DNA of 64,000 nt from NCBI GenBank assembly GCA_041394945.1, contig JAWKHH010000004.1:992001-1056000 (forward strand), written 5' to 3'. The translations under genes were made by a program, and so were the position numbers. Each line of letters begins with the position of its first letter. Positions within the stretch are counted from its first letter, which is position 1. The notes under the pieces were generated by a model. It was not told where the DNA came from. It was given only the letters and a program-made list of their open reading frames with translations, and did no database searches. The DNA comes from Bryobacteraceae bacterium (GTDB lineage Bacteria; Acidobacteriota; Terriglobia; Bryobacterales; Bryobacteraceae). Below are positions 1 through 9,242 of this stretch, piece by piece.

Positions 1-1
1 G

Positions 2-691
2 CGCAATCTTCCGCTCACTCTCGCCGAGATCGAGTCCTACCGCGGCGTGATGGCATCCCTCGCCTGCGCCGGCTGGAACGGTGTAATGGGCTGCTGCCTC
101 GTCGTGACCAGTCCCGGCACCGGCGAAGGAAAGACCCGCACCACCGCCAGCCTCGGTATGGCGCTCGCCCGTGGCGGCCGGCGGACCCTCCTCATCGACG
201 GCGACTTGCGCCGGCCGGCGCTCCACACCGTCTTTGAACTCCCGAATGATGTCGGTCTCCGCGACTTGCTCGAAGGGCGTGGCGATCAACCAGAAACTCT
301 GGTCCAGTCCACCGGAGTGCCCAACCTTTGTGTCCTGCCGAGCGGAGACCCGCTCACCGAACCCGCGCACCTGCTGGACTCCCAGCGGATGCGCGATCTC
401 ATCAACCGCCTGAAGCGTGGCTTCGACACGATTCTCATCGACACACCACCCATGCTGCCGTTGGCCGACGCACGGATGTTGGGCCGGCTTGCCCAGGGCG
501 CGATTCTGGTGCTCCGCGCCGGACGCACTTCTCGGGAAGCCGCCCAGGCCGCCCGGACGCGGCTCGCCAGCGATGGCATCGACATCGCCGGCGTCGTCCT
601 CAACGACAGCCAGGCTTGGGATGGCTCTTACGGATACAGCTACCCGTCAACGGCAAACGCGTATCCGAACACAGTCTCACCGGGGAGTTGA
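2..691 (+). CDS. Exopolysaccharide tyrosine autokinase (BY-kinase), C-terminal part
   Basis: The reading frame is open to the left window edge, so this is the C-terminal kinase part of a longer protein, probably a Wzc/CapB-type polysaccharide co-polymerase kinase. The visible 229 residues contain a Walker A motif (SPGTGEGKT, fragment residues 37-45), a Walker A' motif (LLIDGDLRRP, 63-72) and a Walker B motif (ILIDTPP). This is the P-loop set of bacterial tyrosine kinases and MinD-like ATPases. The last 25 residues carry four tyrosines, which resembles the autophosphorylated tail of BY-kinases. By family, it would control chain length and export at the inner membrane. The downstream Wzx, polymerase-like and Wza-like genes fit a Wzx/Wzy-type pathway. 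An internal GTG at 47 is not the likely start, because the upstream residues still read like the family (IESYRG). Confidence 0.88.
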   Translation, partial: RNLPLTLAEIESYRGVMASLACAGWNGVMGCCLVVTSPGTGEGKTRTTASLGMALARGGRRTLLIDGDLRRPALHTVFELPNDVGLRDLLEGRGDQPETLVQSTGVPNLCVLPSGDPLTEPAHLLDSQRMRDLINRLKRGFDTILIDTPPMLPLADARMLGRLAQGAILVLRAGRTSREAAQAARTRLASDGIDIAGVVLNDSQAWDGSYGYSYPSTANAYPNTVSPGS

Positions 692-811
692 GACCTTGCC
701 GGCTGGCGCGGCGCGGGGCGCCCTCAGGGAAGCATTGACGCCCCGGATTCCCGCCGCCGGCGAATCCTTACGAATTCCGGCCTCGTGCTGGAACCGGAGG
801 TAGTAACTACT

Positions 812-1615
812 GTGAGCTTCAAGAATATTCAAGAGTCGCCAAGAATCCTCGGGATGCGAGTGGATCCCACCAGCTATGACGACGCCTCCGAGCGTGTCCT
901 CGATTGGGTGCGGTCCGATACCCCCGCCTACGTCTGCGTCTCCACCGTCCACATGGTCATGGAGGCGTACGACGAGCCATCCTACCAGCGCGCCGTCAAC
1001 CGCGCCAACCTTGTCACCCCGGATGGAGTCCCGCTTGTCTGGTGCCTTCGGATGCTCGGCAACTCCGCCGCCTCGCGCGTCTACGGGCCTGATCTAACTC
1101 CGCGGCTGCTCGAAGAGGCCGCCGCGCACCTCATTCCGGTTGGCTTCTACGGCGGCGCCCCGGCGGTCGTGGACAAGCTGGTCGCCACCGTGAAACGGGA
1201 TTTTCCCGGTGTCGAGGTCGCCTACGCCGAGTCGCCGCCATTCCGCCCGCTCAGCCCGGAAGAGGACGAAGCCGTCGTGCGGCGCATCCGCGAATCCGGC
1301 GCTCGCATCCTGTTCGTTGGCTTGGGCTGCCCCAAGCAGGAACGCTGGATGGCCTCTCACTGCCATCGCCTCAACACCGTGATGCTCGGTGTCGGCGCCG
1401 CATTCGACTTTCTCACTGGCGCCAAACCGCAGGCCCCGCGCTGGATGATGCGAGCCGGACTCGAGTGGCTCTTCCGTCTGGTTACCGAGCCGCGGAGGCT
1501 GTGGCTTCGCTATCTGAAGCACAATCCGCGCTTCGTCCTCCTGTTCGCCATGCAGATGGCGGGCTGGGGACGCGATAGCGGCGGCGCCAATACCGACGCG
1601 TCGGTGAGAGCCTGA
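812..1615 (+). CDS. WecG/TagA/CpsF-family glycosyltransferase (GT26)
   Basis: A 267-residue protein of the WecG/TagA/CpsF family, which transfers a sugar such as ManNAc(A) from a UDP-sugar to a lipid-linked acceptor at the cytoplasmic face of the membrane. Family signatures are visible: TPDGVPLVWCLRMLG near the N-terminal third, and LFVGLGCPKQERWM, the conserved G-x-P-x-Q-E block. An upstream in-frame GTG at 785 exists. I prefer the GTG at 812 because GGAGG at 796-800 sits 11 bases before it. The stop overlaps the next start by one base (TGATG), so it is translationally coupled to the initiating sugar transferase. The acceptor and donor sugar cannot be read from the sequence. Confidence 0.9.
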   Translation: MSFKNIQESPRILGMRVDPTSYDDASERVLDWVRSDTPAYVCVSTVHMVMEAYDEPSYQRAVNRANLVTPDGVPLVWCLRMLGNSAASRVYGPDLTPRLLEEAAAHLIPVGFYGGAPAVVDKLVATVKRDFPGVEVAYAESPPFRPLSPEEDEAVVRRIRESGARILFVGLGCPKQERWMASHCHRLNTVMLGVGAAFDFLTGAKPQAPRWMMRAGLEWLFRLVTEPRRLWLRYLKHNPRFVLLFAMQMAGWGRDSGGANTDASVRA

Positions 1616-3084
1616 TGAGCGCTGCGGCGCCATCGCGGTCAGGGCTCAAGGCGCCCCTCGCCGCCCCTCTTCCGTTTACCCCGCTCAAGACCTTCCGGGA
1701 GCGCAAGTGGGTGAGTTGGCTGCTCTTCGCCGCCGACATCGCCGTGCTCGAAGTGGCTTTGTTCCTCGGCCTCCTCGTCCGCGACGCGCTCCTGCCAACC
1801 CGCATCGGGCTGGAGCAATACACCGGAATCGCCATCGGCGTGCTCCTCGTGCCGGCCCTGCTGCTCTTGATGGGCACCTACCCTGGCTACTGCATCGGCC
1901 CGGTGGAACGTATGCGCCGCCGGACCTACGTCGTCGTCGGCGTGTTCGCGGCTCTCACCGCGTTCGACAATCTCGTGTTGCGCGGCGCGTGGTCGCGCGG
2001 AGTGCTCCTTTCGACGCTCTTGTTCGCCCTCGTTCTCCCGCCCCTTGGCGAGGCGCTCGTTCGCCATGCCCTGCGGCGTCGCGGCTGTTGGGGAATTCCC
2101 GTCCTCATCCTCGGCGCCGGACATACCGGAACGCGCCTCGCTGAGATCTTCGCCGGCGAACCAGATCTCGGCCTGGTTCCGATCGGCTTCCTCGACGACG
2201 ATGAATCGAAGTGGGGCACGAGAATTGAGGACGTCCCCGTGGCTGGGCCTATCCGGATCGTTCACGCCCTCCGCGGCCAGGCGCGCGTCATTCTCTTGGC
2301 CATGCCCGGCATGTCGCAGCCGCGCATGGCCGAACTCATCAGCAGCCTTTACTTCGCCCGAATCATGATCGTGCCGAACCTCTTCGGCATGCAGACGCAG
2401 TGGGTCACCGCCCGCGACCTCGGCGGCTACCTCGGCCTCGAGATCCGCAAGAACCTCCACGTCCGGCGAAACCGCTTCGTCAAGCACGTGCTCGACTATG
2501 TCATCGGGCTTCCCGCGCTCATCCTCACCGCGCCGCTCATCGCGGGCTTGGCGCTTTGGATCAAGCGGGCGAGCCCCGGTCCGGCCTTCTACTCCCAGGT
2601 GCGCGAAGGGCACTACGGGGAGAAATTCGAGGTCTGGAAGCTCCGCACCATGCACCCCGACGCGGACCGCCTGCTTGCCGAACATCTCGAGAACAACCCC
2701 GAGGACCGGGAGCAGTGGAACCGCTACTTCAAGCTTCCTCGCGATCCGAGGGTGATTCCCGGCGTCGGCAACCTGCTGCGCTCCACCAGTCTCGACGAAC
2801 TGCCCCAGTTGTGGAACGTCGCCCGCGGCGAAATGAGCCTCGTCGGCCCACGCCCTTTTCCGGCCTATCACCTCGAGATGTTCAGTCCGGAGTTCCGAAC
2901 CTTGAGGAGCAGCGTCCGCCCGGGGATGACCGGCATGTGGCAGGTCTCGCGGCGCAGCGATGGGGACCTCGAGGTCCAGCAGGCCTTGGATACGTACTAT
3001 ATCCACAACTGGTCGGTTTGGCTCGACCTGTATCTTTTGTTCCGGACTGTTCGTGCCGTAGTGTCGAGATCTGGAGCCTATTGA
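1615..3084 (+). CDS. Undecaprenyl-phosphate sugar phosphotransferase, WbaP/WcaJ-like
   Basis: A 489-residue polyisoprenyl-phosphate hexose-1-phosphate transferase that should start repeat-unit assembly by moving a sugar phosphate from a UDP-sugar to undecaprenyl phosphate. It has the full three-part architecture. Several N-terminal hydrophobic helices lie at about residues 30-150, a CoA_binding_3/Rossmann-like region begins at VLILGAGHTGTRLAEI, and a C-terminal bacterial sugar-transferase domain starts near residue 290. In the last domain I see the membrane re-entrant segment, KLRTMHPDAD, RSTSLDELPQLWNV and MSLVGPRP, which are conserved catalytic blocks of this family, then RPGMTGMWQVSRRS. 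The length is usual for the family. The sugar (Gal-1-P or Glc-1-P) is not decidable. Confidence 0.92.
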   Translation: MSAAAPSRSGLKAPLAAPLPFTPLKTFRERKWVSWLLFAADIAVLEVALFLGLLVRDALLPTRIGLEQYTGIAIGVLLVPALLLLMGTYPGYCIGPVERMRRRTYVVVGVFAALTAFDNLVLRGAWSRGVLLSTLLFALVLPPLGEALVRHALRRRGCWGIPVLILGAGHTGTRLAEIFAGEPDLGLVPIGFLDDDESKWGTRIEDVPVAGPIRIVHALRGQARVILLAMPGMSQPRMAELISSLYFARIMIVPNLFGMQTQWVTARDLGGYLGLEIRKNLHVRRNRFVKHVLDYVIGLPALILTAPLIAGLALWIKRASPGPAFYSQVREGHYGEKFEVWKLRTMHPDADRLLAEHLENNPEDREQWNRYFKLPRDPRVIPGVGNLLRSTSLDELPQLWNVARGEMSLVGPRPFPAYHLEMFSPEFRTLRSSVRPGMTGMWQVSRRSDGDLEVQQALDTYYIHNWSVWLDLYLLFRTVRAVVSRSGAY

Positions 3085-3117
3085 GTCTGTGATGAGGGGG
3101 AAGGGAACTGAGAGATA

Positions 3118-4437
3118 TTGACCGAAGAATCGTCGTCTCCAACTCTCAACCGTGCGCTTGCATGGTTGCGGAGAGGCAGTTTTGCGCTCGTGGACCAAGC
3201 CCTTGTCTCGGGTTCGAATTTCATCCTGGCCATCGTGCTCGGGCGATGGCTTCCGGCCTCCGACTATGGGGCCTACGCCGTCGCCTTCTCGCTGTTTCTG
3301 CTGATCGCCACCGTTTATCAGGGCGTTCTGCTGGTGCCCACTTTGGTGCTCGGATCCACCACCTACAAAGATCGCCAGAGCGAGTACCTGGGGGCGCTCA
3401 TCCGGCTCCACATCGCCATCACGGGTTCGGTGGCCTTGGTGCTGGGCGCGGTCGTCGTCGGATGCGAAGTCCTCGATGTCTACCTGGACTTCGCCTTGTG
3501 CCTCGCTGGCGTCGCTCTCGCCGTTCCCGCCGTCTTGCTTTACTGGCTCGCGCGGGCGGCGTGGTACTTGACCTTGCGTCCCGGTCCCGCCGCCGCCGGT
3601 GCGGCTCTCTACTGTGGCCTTCTGGTGACGATCATCGGCGGTTTGCACCATACCGGCCACTTGACGTCCCTCACCGGCTTTATCGCGATGGGCGCCGCTG
3701 GATTGATCGTCGGCGCTATCCTGCTGGCGCGGCTCAAACCCGACTTCAGCGGTGGCTCTCTGTCCACCCGCGAAGTCTGGGAACGCAGTTGGGAATACGG
3801 GCGATGGGAACTGGGCGTCTCGCTCGCGCTGTGGTTTCCCAGCAATTTTTGCTACCCGGCCACGGCGGGTGTTCTGGGCGCCGCCGAAACCGCGACGCTG
3901 CGCGCCATCCAGAATCTCGCCTTGCCGATCAACCACACGATGACCGCCGTGCTCCGGCTGGCGCAGCCCTTCATCTCTACCCGGTTCGCCGAGCGCGGAA
4001 AGGCCGCCGTTCGTCCCGTATACATCCTCGCCGCCGTCTCTTCCTGCGCCACCTTGGCCTACCTGGCTGTGGCGGCCGTTTTCGGCAAGTCCCTCATCGG
4101 CTTGTTCTACGGCGGAAAGTTTCTGGATGGAGCCGGTCTCCTGCCTTGGATGTTGCTCACCGCCGTGCTGGCGGCGGCCACCGAAAGCATTGCCGTCGGC
4201 CTCAGGGCGATGCGTCTTTCTCGCGCGATTTTCTGGGCCTACCTGGCCGCCGGAGTGGTCGTCGTCGCTCTGACAGTCGTCGCGGCCCGGGCCTTTGGAT
4301 TGTTCGGCGTCGCCCTCACTTTGGCTGCGGCCGGCATCGTCAGTCTGGCCATGGTGCTGCTCCAGTTCGAACGTGTCCGCCGCGATTCGGACGACGATTG
4401 GGAAAAACAGTTCGCCGCATGGGAGGAGGCCGTCTGA
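3118..4437 (+). CDS. Wzx-type polysaccharide flippase (MATE/MOP superfamily)
   Basis: A 439-residue, very hydrophobic protein with about 12 predicted membrane segments, beginning with FALVDQALVSGSNFILAIVLGRWL, a typical opening of RfbX/Wzx lipid-linked oligosaccharide flippases. It would move undecaprenyl-linked repeat units to the periplasm. The only start that preserves the N-terminus is TTG at 3118, with a purine-rich stretch (GGGGGAAGGG, 3096-3105) upstream. The gap to the initiating transferase is 33 bases, and the next gene starts one base after the stop, so this is one operon. An exopolysaccharide or O-antigen flippase cannot be distinguished by eye. Confidence 0.85.
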   Translation: MTEESSSPTLNRALAWLRRGSFALVDQALVSGSNFILAIVLGRWLPASDYGAYAVAFSLFLLIATVYQGVLLVPTLVLGSTTYKDRQSEYLGALIRLHIAITGSVALVLGAVVVGCEVLDVYLDFALCLAGVALAVPAVLLYWLARAAWYLTLRPGPAAAGAALYCGLLVTIIGGLHHTGHLTSLTGFIAMGAAGLIVGAILLARLKPDFSGGSLSTREVWERSWEYGRWELGVSLALWFPSNFCYPATAGVLGAAETATLRAIQNLALPINHTMTAVLRLAQPFISTRFAERGKAAVRPVYILAAVSSCATLAYLAVAAVFGKSLIGLFYGGKFLDGAGLLPWMLLTAVLAAATESIAVGLRAMRLSRAIFWAYLAAGVVVVALTVVAARAFGLFGVALTLAAAGIVSLAMVLLQFERVRRDSDDDWEKQFAAWEEAV

Positions 4438-4438
4438 C

Positions 4439-5683
4439 ATGAGCACCCCCTGGAATGTCCTGGTTTCCGCCTTCGCCTGCAATCCGGAAGGAACCGGCGA
4501 GGCCCGCGCCGCCTGGACTCAGGTGAACGCGCTCGCCCGCCGCCACCGGGTTTGGGTCCTCACCGCCGAAAACAATCGCGCCGACGTGGAGGCGAAGATG
4601 CTCAGCCATCCCGCTACGCATCTCCATTTCGCCTACAGCAGCCTGCCCCTCGTCGACATTCCCGAACGCGGCCGCGGCGTGCCTGTCCTGCACTCGGCTT
4701 GGCAGTGGCGAGCCTATGTGCGCGCCCGCCGCCTGCACCGGGAGATCGGTTTCGATGTCGCCTGGCACCTCAACGGCGCCGGTGACCGCATGGCCAGCTT
4801 CCTGTGGATGCTGCCCGTGCCCCTGGTCTGGGGCCCGCACGTCTGGACCGAATTTCGCGACGGCGATCGTCCCTTCGGCGCCCGCCTGCAACGCTCCGTT
4901 GCGGCGCTAAGGATGCGCCATCCCCTCGTCCGGTTGACCGCTCGAAACTCCGCTCTGGCCCTCGGTGCGACGCCCGGAGTCAGAGCCAAGCTCGGCGAAC
5001 TCGGCGCCCGCAGCACCGGAGGGTTTCTCCCCGCCGCTCTACCCGATGACGAGATCCGTGATTGGGCGGCGATTCCCCCTCCGCCGGCCGATCCTTTCCG
5101 CGTTCTCACGTTCGATAGCGGCGGCAGCGGCGAACTCGCCATTCGTGCCTTCGCCATGTTCCGCGCCCTTCATCCCCGCAGCGAACACGTCCTGGTGGCT
5201 TCGGCGAACCGTCGCCCCGGCCTTCGCCGCGCGGCGCTCGAGATGGGCCTGCCCGGCGCCGTTCAGGTGGAAGAGCCCGGCGCCCGCGGGTTGTCCCGGC
5301 GCGTGGCCGACTGTCACGTGGTGCTGCAGCCTTCCATTGCCGGGTCCGCCGGCCCGGAGTGCCTCGCCGCCATGGCGGCCGGTCGGCCCATTGCCGCGCT
5401 CGAACGCGGCGCGGCGGACGGTTTGCTCCCACCCGGAGCGGCCATCCGGGCGGGCGCGGGCGAGGAAGCATTTCGCGATCTGGCCATGGCTCTCCACGAA
5501 CTTGCACGTAGCGGCGACGTGTACCGGGCCGCCTCGCAGGCTTCGAAAGAGTGGGTTTCTTCCATGCATACGGCCGAGCGGCTGGAGATTGCCATGGCTC
5601 AATGCTGCCGCGAAGCCATCGGCGCCGGCCGCAAGACCGCCCGGCCGCCGGCGACAAGAGTACTGACGGGAGCGAATCGATGA
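4439..5683 (+). CDS. Glycosyltransferase, GT4-like
   Basis: A 414-residue cytoplasmic protein starting at ATG 4439, directly behind the flippase stop (TGA 4435-4437), with GGAGG at 4425-4429 inside the end of the flippase gene. The N-terminus (WNVLVSAFACNPEGTGEARAA) and the C-terminal region (LQPSIAGSAGPECLAAMAAGRPIA) follow the GT-B layout, in which the second domain carries the nucleotide-sugar E-x7-E-like segment. Conservation with textbook GT4 enzymes looks weak: the usual EGFGLPxLEAMA block is replaced by AGPECLAAMAAGRP. It probably adds one sugar of the repeat unit. Donor and linkage are unknown. Confidence 0.75.
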   Translation: MSTPWNVLVSAFACNPEGTGEARAAWTQVNALARRHRVWVLTAENNRADVEAKMLSHPATHLHFAYSSLPLVDIPERGRGVPVLHSAWQWRAYVRARRLHREIGFDVAWHLNGAGDRMASFLWMLPVPLVWGPHVWTEFRDGDRPFGARLQRSVAALRMRHPLVRLTARNSALALGATPGVRAKLGELGARSTGGFLPAALPDDEIRDWAAIPPPPADPFRVLTFDSGGSGELAIRAFAMFRALHPRSEHVLVASANRRPGLRRAALEMGLPGAVQVEEPGARGLSRRVADCHVVLQPSIAGSAGPECLAAMAAGRPIAALERGAADGLLPPGAAIRAGAGEEAFRDLAMALHELARSGDVYRAASQASKEWVSSMHTAERLEIAMAQCCREAIGAGRKTARPPATRVLTGANR

Positions 5684-6783
5684 ACGTGTTGGTCTGGAAC
5701 AGTTGGATCACGCCGGCAGGCGGGATGGAGCGAGTCGCGTTGAGCATAGCCAATGGCCTCGCAGATCGCGGCTGCGGCGTCACTCTCGCCGGGCCGTATG
5801 AATCGGTTCCCCTGCTTCGGCAGGCTATCAATCCCAAGGTCGACTTCGTGCAATGCGACTTCTCTCGCAGCGCGAAAAGCATCTTTGAAAACGCGCTGTT
5901 CCTCCGCCGCCTCGTCCGGGACCGTTCGATCGACGTCATCTCCGCCCATGGCTCCCTGTTCCCGCTTCTTCCCGCGCGCGTTCCCGTCGCCTGGACCGAG
6001 CACGGCCCTCGCTATGGCCACGGCAAAATCATGAGCGGACCCAAAACGCTGCCTTGGATGGCCGTCCGCTCGAAATTACGCCGTGGAGATTGGATTCTGG
6101 TCGGCTGCTCCCGCTTCGTCTGCCAGCACGTCGGCGCCCAGCTCGAACTGCCCGAGTCCTCCATGGCCGTCATCTACAACGGCGTTCCGAAAGCCGAAGC
6201 GCTAAGCTCGCTTCCACCACCGGAATGGAATCAACCCGCGCGAATCGGCTTGCTCGGCCGCGTCGAGCCGGAGAAGTACCCGGGCGACATCTTCATCCTC
6301 GACGAAGAACTCCAACGCCGCGGCGTCCCCTGCGAATGGCACATTTTCGGCGAAGGGTCGCTTTCCGGCGAGATGCGCCGCCGCACCGCCGGCCATCCGC
6401 GGATCAAGATGCGCGGACTCGCCTCGAGCGGAGCCGAGGCGCTCGCTCAGATGGACGCCATGGTGTTTCTCTCCCACGGGGAAATGGAAGGCATGCCGAC
6501 CGTGCTCCTGGAAGCGCGCCTCGCCCGGCGTCCCGTCGTGGCCTGGAACGTAACCGCCAATCCGGAAAGCGTGGGGCCTCTGGACAAGCTCGTCGAGCCA
6601 TTTGACTTGGTGTCTTTCGCCGGCGCGCTCGAGAGCGTGATCCGCGATAAGTTGGTTCCGCCCCCTGTGGGCGACGAAATCAGTTATGACCGCATGGTCG
6701 ACGAGTACCACCGCCTGCTCGCTTCGATGACCCGGCGCTCCGTGGGCGCCGTCGAGCGGACCATGCTAGGAGCCGATTCCTAG
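5680..6783 (+). CDS. Glycosyltransferase, GT4/GT1 family
   Basis: A 367-residue GT-B glycosyltransferase. The N-terminal motif WITPAGGMERVALSIANGLADRG is the classic GGxE/R acceptor-side loop of GT4 enzymes. ARIGLLGRVEPEKYPGDIF begins the nucleotide-sugar domain, and SHGEMEGMPTVLLEARLARRPVVA is the E-x7-E motif region. The ATG at 5680 overlaps the upstream TGA (ATGA), so translation is probably coupled. By context it builds the exopolysaccharide repeat unit on the cytoplasmic side. The specific sugar is not inferable. Confidence 0.85.
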   Translation: MNVLVWNSWITPAGGMERVALSIANGLADRGCGVTLAGPYESVPLLRQAINPKVDFVQCDFSRSAKSIFENALFLRRLVRDRSIDVISAHGSLFPLLPARVPVAWTEHGPRYGHGKIMSGPKTLPWMAVRSKLRRGDWILVGCSRFVCQHVGAQLELPESSMAVIYNGVPKAEALSSLPPPEWNQPARIGLLGRVEPEKYPGDIFILDEELQRRGVPCEWHIFGEGSLSGEMRRRTAGHPRIKMRGLASSGAEALAQMDAMVFLSHGEMEGMPTVLLEARLARRPVVAWNVTANPESVGPLDKLVEPFDLVSFAGALESVIRDKLVPPPVGDEISYDRMVDEYHRLLASMTRRSVGAVERTMLGADS

Positions 6784-8294
6784 TGGGCTCAATGAGCGAT
6801 CTCGTTGCTACAACCGAGCCGGGCCGCGACCGCGAGGGAGCCGTCGCCCGGATATCGCCCGGCATCGGCTACGGCAGCGCCATCCTCGGGCCATCCGCGG
6901 CCCCGGCGGCCGGCGTCCGCGCGCGCCGCCTGCCTTGGCCTGTCGGCTGCGTCCTGCTGTTCTTTTTCCTGGTCACCGCCTTTGGGAAGGGCCCCACGTA
7001 TCTGGGTTTGCCGCCACTCTACATCTCGGAGATGGCCCTTGGCGTTGGATTGCTCTGGCTCATCGATACCGAAGGCGTCAGCCGGACGTTTTGGCCTGAG
7101 CACAGCGTCATGGTCGCTCTGCTGGCGTGCCTCCTCCTGCTGGGCAGCCTGATCCTGATCACTGACGTCGGCAAGGGTATCGAGGCATTTCGTGACGCCG
7201 CAATGTGGTACTACGGGTTGTTCTTCTACATTGGCTACCGGCTGGCTCGCGACCCGATGGGAGACCGGGTATGGCGCATCTTGTGCGTCGCCTGGGCGTG
7301 CGCGCTCGTCTGGGGTACGTTCGATCAGGTGACCCTCCGGCTCACAGGCGTGGCGCCCAGCACGTTCGGACCCACTCTGCCCTGGCGCGGCGAAAAGCTT
7401 CTCTTCAACTCCACCAACGAACTCGTCGAGCACATGATGCTCGCCACGTTGATCCTGTTCAACCCGCGCCTGCACCGCGGCCAGTTCGGCCTGTGGCGCT
7501 TGCCCCTCACGCTCGTCTCGGTGGCCGCTCTCGCCGAGGTCGCCGTTTCCCGCGGACGCGGCGTCAAAGTCGGCGTCGCCCTATCGGTGTTGCTTCTCGT
7601 GGCGCTCCGGTTCGCACCCGGCAAGGCCCTCACCGCGTCGCGCCGGGTGGCCGCCGCCGCCGTTCTCGCCGTCGTCGTATCCGTGGGAGGGCTGGCCTTC
7701 TACACGGACGAATTCCTGCGCCTTACTCAGCTCGACCGTTTCGCCCACGCCGATCCGTCCTCGGCTTCCGGAACCGCCTACTGGCGCCTCGTGTGGTGGA
7801 AGCGCCTCTGGACGGTCGTAAACGAGCAGAATCCAGCGTTCGGCCTCGGTTTCGGCGATAGCCTGAACATCTATAACCCATACTTACACGGCGACGAAAA
7901 CAACAAGTGGCCCGTCCGCTCCCCGCATAACTACAACGTCACCGTCTTCGCCCGGATGGGCTACGTGGGCGCCGCGCTGTGGGCGTCCATTCTCGTCATG
8001 GGCTTGGCGGGCTTGTTTCGCCGTGCCTGGCGTGGGCGCGCGCCGGACGGTGAACTCTACAGCGAGGAACGGCGAGACGAGATCGCTTTCTGGATCTCGG
8101 TGATGATCATCACCTGGATTAACGCGACGTTCGGTGTGTTGATGGAGGGCCCCGTGCTCGGCCCCTGGTTTTGGTTGGCGCTCGGGCTCGGGTGGGCGCG
8201 CTCGTCTACAAGCGGCCGCGTCCGAAGCGCGCGCCAGGCGGCGATTCGAACGGAGCTCACGTTCAGACCATCTTACGGAGGAGTGATTGCATGA
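6783..8294 (+). CDS. O-antigen polymerase/ligase-like membrane protein (Wzy/WaaL type)
   Basis: A 503-residue multi-pass membrane protein. Hydrophobic segments run from about residue 45 to the C-terminus with a longer loop around residues 310-390. That loop contains FGLGFGDSLN and SPHNYNVTVFARMGYVGAALWA, the HN-x-G-x-x-G signature seen in Wzy_C/O-antigen ligase family proteins. In this cluster it most likely polymerises repeat units in the periplasm (a Wzy role), given the adjacent Wzx and BY-kinase. A ligase role cannot be excluded. The start may be GTG 6783, which overlaps the upstream TAG by one base, or ATG 6792. The N-terminal 40 residues are polar and poorly conserved in appearance. Confidence 0.82.
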   Translation: MGSMSDLVATTEPGRDREGAVARISPGIGYGSAILGPSAAPAAGVRARRLPWPVGCVLLFFFLVTAFGKGPTYLGLPPLYISEMALGVGLLWLIDTEGVSRTFWPEHSVMVALLACLLLLGSLILITDVGKGIEAFRDAAMWYYGLFFYIGYRLARDPMGDRVWRILCVAWACALVWGTFDQVTLRLTGVAPSTFGPTLPWRGEKLLFNSTNELVEHMMLATLILFNPRLHRGQFGLWRLPLTLVSVAALAEVAVSRGRGVKVGVALSVLLLVALRFAPGKALTASRRVAAAAVLAVVVSVGGLAFYTDEFLRLTQLDRFAHADPSSASGTAYWRLVWWKRLWTVVNEQNPAFGLGFGDSLNIYNPYLHGDENNKWPVRSPHNYNVTVFARMGYVGAALWASILVMGLAGLFRRAWRGRAPDGELYSEERRDEIAFWISVMIITWINATFGVLMEGPVLGPWFWLALGLGWARSSTSGRVRSARQAAIRTELTFRPSYGGVIA

Positions 8295-9238
8295 GGATTT
8301 TGATCACCGGAGGCAACGGGTATGTGGGTCGCGAGCTGACACGGAAGTTAGCCGCCACCCACGAAGTGGCCGTGCTCGATTGTCTCCGCTACGGCAAGAT
8401 GCGCTTTGCCGCCGACGAACTAAAGGGATTTCGGTTCTTCCAGAAGGATATTCGCGATCCGGACGCCGTTCGCGAAGCATTCTCCGAGTTTCGCCCCGAA
8501 ACGGTGGTTCATCTCGCCGCCATTCACTTCATTCCCGAGTGTGAGAAACTGCCCGGCGACGCCATCGCCATCAACACCACCGGCACGGTGAATCTGCTTC
8601 GCGCCTGCGACGCCGGAGCGAAGTTCGTCCTCGCCTCCACCGCGGCCGTCTACGCAGCCGAGGACGCACCCCATCAGGAGGCCACTTCTCCCATTGGCCC
8701 CATGGATGTCTACGGTCTCACCAAGCTGCACGCCGAGCAGTACGTAACTTACTTTTCCCAGCAGCACGGTCTCGACGCGCGCATCGTCCGGCTGTTTAAC
8801 GTCGTTGGTCCTGGGGAGACGAATCCCCACGTGCTCCCCGCCATCCTCGCGCAGGCTCTGCGCGGGGTGCGGACGCTACGCCTCGGAAACTGTCACCCGA
8901 AACGGGACTACATCCACGTGCAGGATGTCGCCAGCGGCTTCGCCACTGTCGCCGAATCGCAGTCCAAGCCGCCAGGCGTCGACATCGTCAACCTCGGTAG
9001 CGGCGCTGCGCACTCGGTCTACGAGGTGGTCGACGAACTCGGCCGCGTCGTCGGCGAGCCCCTTACCATCGAAGTCGACCCCGCGCGCATGCGCAAGTCG
9101 GACCGCCCGTTCCTGGCCGCCGCCATCGGCAAGATCCGGGCGAACTACGGCTGGAGCCCGCGCTTCACCCTCGCCGACGCTCTTCAGGACCTTTGGCGAA
9201 ACCCCGACATTCCCGCCGAACTTCTGGAGCGGAGCTGA
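8291..9238 (+). CDS. NAD-dependent nucleotide-sugar epimerase/dehydratase (GalE-like SDR)
   Basis: A 315-residue extended short-chain dehydrogenase. GGNGYVG near the N-terminus is the NAD-binding glycine motif, ASTAAVYA carries the catalytic serine region, and YGLTKLHAEQY supplies the YxxxK pair. The overall pattern (HLAAIHFIPECEKLPGDAIAINTTGT) matches UDP-glucose/NDP-sugar epimerases. The start is ATG 8291, which overlaps the preceding TGA, with GGAGGAG at 8277-8283. It should make or epimerise an NDP-sugar donor for the neighbouring glycosyltransferases. A 4-epimerase is the simplest guess, but a dehydratase is not excluded. Confidence 0.85.
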   Translation: MRILITGGNGYVGRELTRKLAATHEVAVLDCLRYGKMRFAADELKGFRFFQKDIRDPDAVREAFSEFRPETVVHLAAIHFIPECEKLPGDAIAINTTGTVNLLRACDAGAKFVLASTAAVYAAEDAPHQEATSPIGPMDVYGLTKLHAEQYVTYFSQQHGLDARIVRLFNVVGPGETNPHVLPAILAQALRGVRTLRLGNCHPKRDYIHVQDVASGFATVAESQSKPPGVDIVNLGSGAAHSVYEVVDELGRVVGEPLTIEVDPARMRKSDRPFLAAAIGKIRANYGWSPRFTLADALQDLWRNPDIPAELLERS

Positions 9239-9242
9239 TTCC

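Noticed and set aside
745..767. GGATTC...GAATCC inverted repeat in the 120-base gap before the GT26 gene.
   Set aside because: Six-base arms around an 11-base loop are expected by chance at this composition.
1639..4482. A 947-codon open frame on the minus strand.
   Set aside because: It lies antisense to a sugar transferase and a flippase with clear family motifs; such long shadow frames are usual in GC-rich DNA, and its protein is low-complexity Glu/Gly/Arg-rich.
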